The notes under the pieces: model-generated
What the model was told of the DNA's origin: nothing
Seen by the model: the letters and a program-made list of their open reading frames with translations, nothing else
Databases searched by the model: none
Program-made: the position numbers and the translations under genes
Source of the DNA: Watersipora subatra
Taxonomy: Eukaryota > Bryozoa > Gymnolaemata > Cheilostomatida > Watersiporidae
Direction: 5' to 3'
Length of the DNA: 64,000 bases
Assembly: GCF_963576615.1 (NCBI RefSeq)
Contig: NC_088712.1
Span: 33,861,155-33,925,154, forward strand
Shown here: positions 60,045 through 64,000 of the stretch, one piece after another
How the letters are laid out: every line of letters begins with the position of its first letter
Numbering within the stretch: the stretch's first letter is position 1

Positions 60045-60882
60045 AGTAAAAGGGTGGTCACACGAGCGCCGAACCCAACTAAATGACGCAAAACGATGTC
60101 GCTCTCAGCTGTAAAAAATTCGGCCGAAGACATTTCTGGCCGAAACGAACCATTTCGGTCCTGCTCGAAATTTCATGGCCGAACCCTTGCTCTTATTGGC
60201 TGGTTAAAATGCTAAAATTCTAGCGAGCACGCGTCACATTTCTCCTTACGTGTGTGTGTGAGTAAAGTTAAAAAAGCAATGGGACGATACTTTTATTTCG
60301 TTAAATAAACAACATGAAGCAATTTACGACAAGGTTCACCCGGACTTGTGATTGTGTTGCATAAATGTAAGATGTTGCACTTAAGTTTCGCATAAATGTA
60401 AGAAAATGGTTGTGATTTTTTTTCGTGTAGAATACAAGTAATGCGTCATATTTATCCTGATGAAGTATCGTTGACTGATTTATTTATGCATAAGCCACAG
60501 TACTATGATAAAGACTGTTTTTGTTTATTATGTACTCAGCATAGAAAAACATTCATATGTTAATAAAAAATATATAATTATGTTGATGGGAAGGGTTGGC
60601 AAAATCTTTGTATCGAGTGATTTATTTTGAGCAGCTGAACGATCATCTGATAAAACTGCTGTGTAATTATAATTTATAATTGTTCCTCAAAGTCTTTTGT
60701 TTACAATAGAAATATTTAACTCAAATACATAAAAACTACTAATGAAACCGTGTCCTGTCTCTATACGTATGGTATCTAGGAAGCGAAGTGACTTCGGATG
60801 CCGTGTGACATGTGCCACGAACCGAACCAGCCTCTGAACCGATCCTACGTCGGTTCGGTGCTCCTGTGACCACGCCTTTACT
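60045..60882. mobile_element. AGGGTGGTCACACG-ended MITE
   Basis: GAGTAAAAGGGTGGTCACAC at the left is inverted at the right as GTGACCACGCCTTTACTC, and GCCGAACC is inverted too (GGTTCGGTGC). The AGG..CACAC and TAA/TTA pattern resembles the ends of the Harbinger element at 18773. It is about 830 bp and non-coding. The interior has GGCCGAAACGAACC-type phrases. Confidence 0.7.
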
Positions 60883-62134
60883 CTGCAATCGACCGTTTCA
60901 ATTGAACACCTGGCGATGTGGATTTAACACCAGTGCTTGGCCCCATAGGTCAAGTATTAGCCTAATTAATGACTCTGTAAATAGCTGAGCAGTCTTGTCA
61001 CGCTTAGCTTAGCAGCGATCGTTCGGAACATTGGCGCATTGAGACTGCTGAAATCGATATAAAAGCAACTGAAGCGTGAAAATGTTTTTAATGTAATAGC
61101 CATCGATATTCTAATGCGCATTAATCGCAAGTACCGTTTCCATGATTCGCAAGCACGATGGATTCGATAAAGTTTTGCGGATCGCAAAATTCGCTTAGCT
61201 TGCGGATTTATGCCGTTTCCATGATGCGGATAACTTGCGGATTGGCTCAAATTTGTGAATTATGCCGTCATGGAAACGCAGTGACAAATAGCTTAAAATG
61301 AGTCATCCCCTATCTTTTGTCTTACTTACCAGCTGGTCAGCTGACCTTGTTCAGTGTTGAGTTGGCTAGTGTAACTGTGGTTCAGTTGCTAGTATAGCTG
61401 TCTAATTGTAATGTTACATTCGTTTATTGCTTGTTACTACAAGATGTAACAGTCTTTATTGTACATTCTTGTAATGGCTGTAGTGAAATCATGCTAACAA
61501 ATTATGTATCATATACTGCTCAAAATCTAGACGGCTCATAGGCCTAGGGCATTAGCTCTTTTTTACTTGTGCTTAATTGTTTCAGACCTCCATCTGCCTG
61601 ACCTATTTTAGGACCTCCGTCTCAGGCATAAAGGAATGAAAGGAGAGATGCCAAGCACTGAGAGCGTACTACATTCAAACTCGTACTTAAATAGTACTGA
61701 AACGATAGTAAAAATATTTCAATACTTCTGTTTGTTTACTCCAAACACTCATTTCCTTGATGAAAATGGAGGTCTGCCCTATAATTTCCAACTAGAGCAA
61801 GTCAAAGAACTGGGCTGATTTACAGATCATCGCTGCGGTATCTACCAAATTGAGTGGTTCAAAATTTACACAAGCTTTCACATATCAGAATAATAAAATT
61901 CACTACCTATGAACTAATATAGTTTTCTTTCATAGATTAGTACTACCTAACTCTATACTCTTGACACTAGATGTGTTTTAGCAATTATCATTGGTCATGC
62001 CTACTCGTAGGTCAATCTAAAGTCGCGTGCGGGAATTTTCGACACCTGGGGACCGAAGCTAAAACCTGCCAACATCTACTGGAAACTTGTAGATAGCAAA
62101 AATTAAGTAAAAGCTGCCATCAAGTCGTAATCTA
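60883..62134. other. unassigned sequence with one transposon-like end
   Basis: Near 61130-61285 TTTCCATGAT recurs and the segment closes with TGCCGTCATGGAAACGCAGTG, which looks like a DNA-transposon terminus. I did not find its partner. No exon is recognised. Confidence 0.35.
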
Positions 62135-63240
62135 TATATTTATTTCTCAAGGTTTGTGTATTCGTAGTTGTGATTGTCCAGCTATAGCTATTATTGTAGA
62201 ATAGTGCCCACGCGTTGCGATGCAGCTGTTGAGAAATATTTTGAGACCTAAGTATATGCAACACGATGCTTTTTCGTCTTTTCTTCGTTAGGGCTAATTT
62301 GTTAGGTCCCGATGATATAAACAATAATTTATTTAGGAACTTAAAATTTGGCGATTTGTGTACTGATTAAATAGGTTATTGAGAGATATATGTTGCTCAC
62401 CGTGGCGAGTTCAGCCTTATCCTTTATGGTAAAACTGATAAAACGGACAAATGATAAAATTTTAGTTAAAAGTTTGAAGTTTATTAAAATACATACTAAA
62501 ACTTCCTGAAAGTTCCTAAATTCATTCAAGTTAGATACAGTGTTTATGTTACCTGTCTGTCTCGGCAGTAAAAACTCTCCACGTAGTACATTGTAATGAA
62601 AATGGTGGTCTACTGTGTTATATTATCTTGCAGATCATAACCACAAAATGCACTAATGCCATTGTAGGTAACTATAGTTACCAAGGTTCACACACTCCTT
62701 CGTTATTATTTTTAATGATGTGGATTTTGGTGATTTTTACCAGGAAGTGATTGCATTAGATAATTACTACAGGTTTCAATACCCGTATGTACGTCATAGC
62801 AATACTATGTACGTTTATAGCCTACGATATTTTTGCATGCCAACACTGAAAGGAACTAAAATCATATAATTGTATACCAAATAATTTTTCATTGTAATCG
62901 TAGCAAAACAGACTATATGTAGCCATTACTTGCTAATGATTTCACCTTTACATTTTTATTTTTCCTCCTTATTTCAACTAAACACTTTTTTCAAAGTTAT
63001 GAAGTTTCTAAGTTGCAGGTTTTTGACAAAGTTTGAAAACCTTTGCAGCTGTTTTTATCTTCTTTCTTAATTTATTTCAACTACACAAAAGGCCACAAAA
63101 CACATCTCTCATGATATGCAGTTTGAAAGGTAGAATGGTAACTGTTGTTATATGTTAAATAAAAATTAATTTTCTGTGCAAAGACTTATTTATTACCCGG
63201 GCAATGCCAGGTAGCACAGCTAGTATATATATATATATAT
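62135..63240. repeat. dispersed repeat family D, copy 2 (composite)
   Basis: It starts with the TATATTTATTTCTCAAGG head and GTCCAGCTATAGCTATTA shared with copy 3, is interrupted by a family P2 fragment (about 62450-62830), resumes with TGTAATCGTAGCAAAACAGA, and ends CCCGGGCAATGCCAGGTAGC ACAGCTAG before a TA microsatellite. Confidence 0.6.
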
Positions 63241-63321
63241 TTCTCAAAGTTTGTCATCTGTCTATCCTTGAGTATGTCCAGCTATAGCTATTAATATTTT
63301 GTAATTAAAATTTCACATTTT

Positions 63322-63395
63322 TCTGGACTTGAACTCACAAAGATCGCAACCGCAGTTTTGTTATTCAATTCTCTAACCACGAAACTATGAAATCT
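63322..63395 (-). mobile_element. tRNA-like SINE head
   Basis: On the minus strand, TAGTTTCGTGGTTAGAGAAT is A-box-like and GAGTTCAAGTCC, about 40 bases later, is B-box-like. The sequence between does not give a clean cloverleaf, so this is a tRNA-derived element rather than a tRNA gene. Confidence 0.45.
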
Positions 63396-63438
63396 CTTAC
63401 AATTTATTGCTCTAACGCATAAACGTATTTACATAGGC

Positions 63439-63804
63439 CTAACGTATAAACCCTTTTTCGTTTTCACACCAAAAATTATGTATCAATTGAAACTCTGTGA
63501 CCCTTTTTAGCTCTATGAAATGCTGCACTTTATTTGTGTTTTCGCGAACTTCTTGTTTCGGTTTTTCGTAAGCTTCAATTGCTATATCACGGTCAAGGCC
63601 AATTTTTTTCACGCGGACAATTGTATTATCTTGAGTAGGAATAGCCTCTACATTATTTCTCTGTTTGGTCAAACAAAGACAGTACGATATCTCATTTTTA
63701 CATTTGTACCAGTATCGAGAGATACCAGTATCGTCGTATTCAAGGTTTTGATGGATAGCTTCTACTGGAACAGTAACCTTTTTCATACACACACTTCTAT
63801 GCAC
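63439..63804 (-). CDS. repeat-borne conserved reading frame, unknown protein
   Basis: The frame has 121 codons with normal composition: KKVTVPVEAIHQNLEYDDTG, WYKCKNEISYCLCLTKQRNN, VEAIPTQDNTIVRVKKIG, DRDIAIEAYEKPKQEVREN. Copy 1 at 5000-5200 retains the same protein in broken form (KKVTVPPKAIHQNSEYGDT and NVTVRAARRIGIDPRY). Conservation of protein sense between two diverged copies suggests a real transposon-encoded segment. I do not recognise the family, and the ATG may not be the true start. Confidence 0.4.
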   Translation of the reverse strand: MHRSVCMKKVTVPVEAIHQNLEYDDTGISRYWYKCKNEISYCLCLTKQRNNVEAIPTQDNTIVRVKKIGLDRDIAIEAYEKPKQEVRENTNKVQHFIELKRVTEFQLIHNFWCENEKGFIR

Positions 63805-64000
63805 GAATTGTTATTACTAACTCAACAGAACTTTTATTTTGTTTTCTCAGTTCGTATTAATTGTATCAATACCAAATCGTCTTCTATTGTAATCATAGCA
63901 AAACAGATTTAATTTAGCTATTACTTGCTAATTATTTCACATTTACATTTGAACACCTTTACATTTTTATTTTTCCTTCTAATTTATTTCAACGAAACAC

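Larger units (their letters stand above)
63223..64000. repeat. dispersed repeat family D, copy 3 (cut by window end)
   Basis: After a TA microsatellite it begins TTTCTCAAAGTTTGTCATCT. It shares 63740-64000 with 5141-5400 of copy 1. It contains the SINE-like tRNA segment and the 121-residue minus frame. Confidence 0.7.

Noticed and set aside
59592-60086. Three 137-142-residue frames with six-residue periods
   Set aside because: They are generated by the 18-bp minisatellite in three frames. There is no independent support.
63322-63395. Functional tRNA gene on the minus strand
   Set aside because: A- and B-box-like sequences are present, but the acceptor and anticodon stems do not pair properly, so it is better read as a SINE head.

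Overview
The window is a stretch of an AT-rich animal genome, probably from a marine invertebrate. This rests on three things: spliced genes with GT-AG introns, a recognisable metazoan atlastin gene, and a dense load of DNA transposons, non-LTR retrotransposons and minisatellites. The species cannot be fixed from the sequence. There are no operons, ribosome binding sites or CRISPR arrays, and most open reading frames here are by-products of tandem repeats or transposon ends.

Host gene. The only confident host gene is atlastin, an ER membrane-fusion GTPase, on the minus strand. Eight 3' exons lie at 56082-55927, 52809-52671, 51441-51314, 44125-43997, 43818-43697, 41304-41159, 39682-39519 and 37078-36908. 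They join in one open frame of 384 codons plus stop. The visible part runs from just before the RD nucleotide-binding motif, through the helical middle domain and two membrane segments, to a Ser/Thr-rich tail. About 200 N-terminal residues, including the P-loop, were not found and probably lie beyond the right edge. The introns are full of minisatellites and transposons.

Mobile elements. An apparently intact PIF/Harbinger transposon (18773-22507) carries a five-exon DDE transposase (425 aa, minus) and a three-exon MADF protein (222 aa, plus), arranged convergently. It sits inside a TTAA-flanked repeat that also contains a GGGGGTCC-ended element, which itself contains an AGGTACGG-ended element. 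Other elements are several copies of the ~870-bp TTAA repeat, a 2.8-kb CAGTGAAACTC element carrying a 241-bp satellite, its 990-bp deletion derivative, a CAGCGCATCC/CCCTG element, a hAT element with a perfect 8-bp duplication, a triple nest at 44.9-47.1 kb, two decayed LINE fragments (26.7-29.5 and 31.3-32.2 kb), and two tRNA-like SINE heads.

Layout. 1-6 kb: unassigned sequence, a 22-bp minisatellite and a TG-rich tract. 6-18.7 kb: overlapping DNA transposons plus two small coding-like fragments near 12-13 kb. 18.7-24.7 kb: the nested Harbinger complex. 25-26.4 kb: a 24-bp minisatellite and a broken C2H2 zinc-finger remnant. 26.7-32.6 kb: LINE debris. 32.7-36.7 kb: mostly unassigned. 36.9-56.1 kb: atlastin with repeat-filled introns. 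56-64 kb: minisatellites, MITE-like elements and a dispersed repeat with a conserved minus-strand reading frame.
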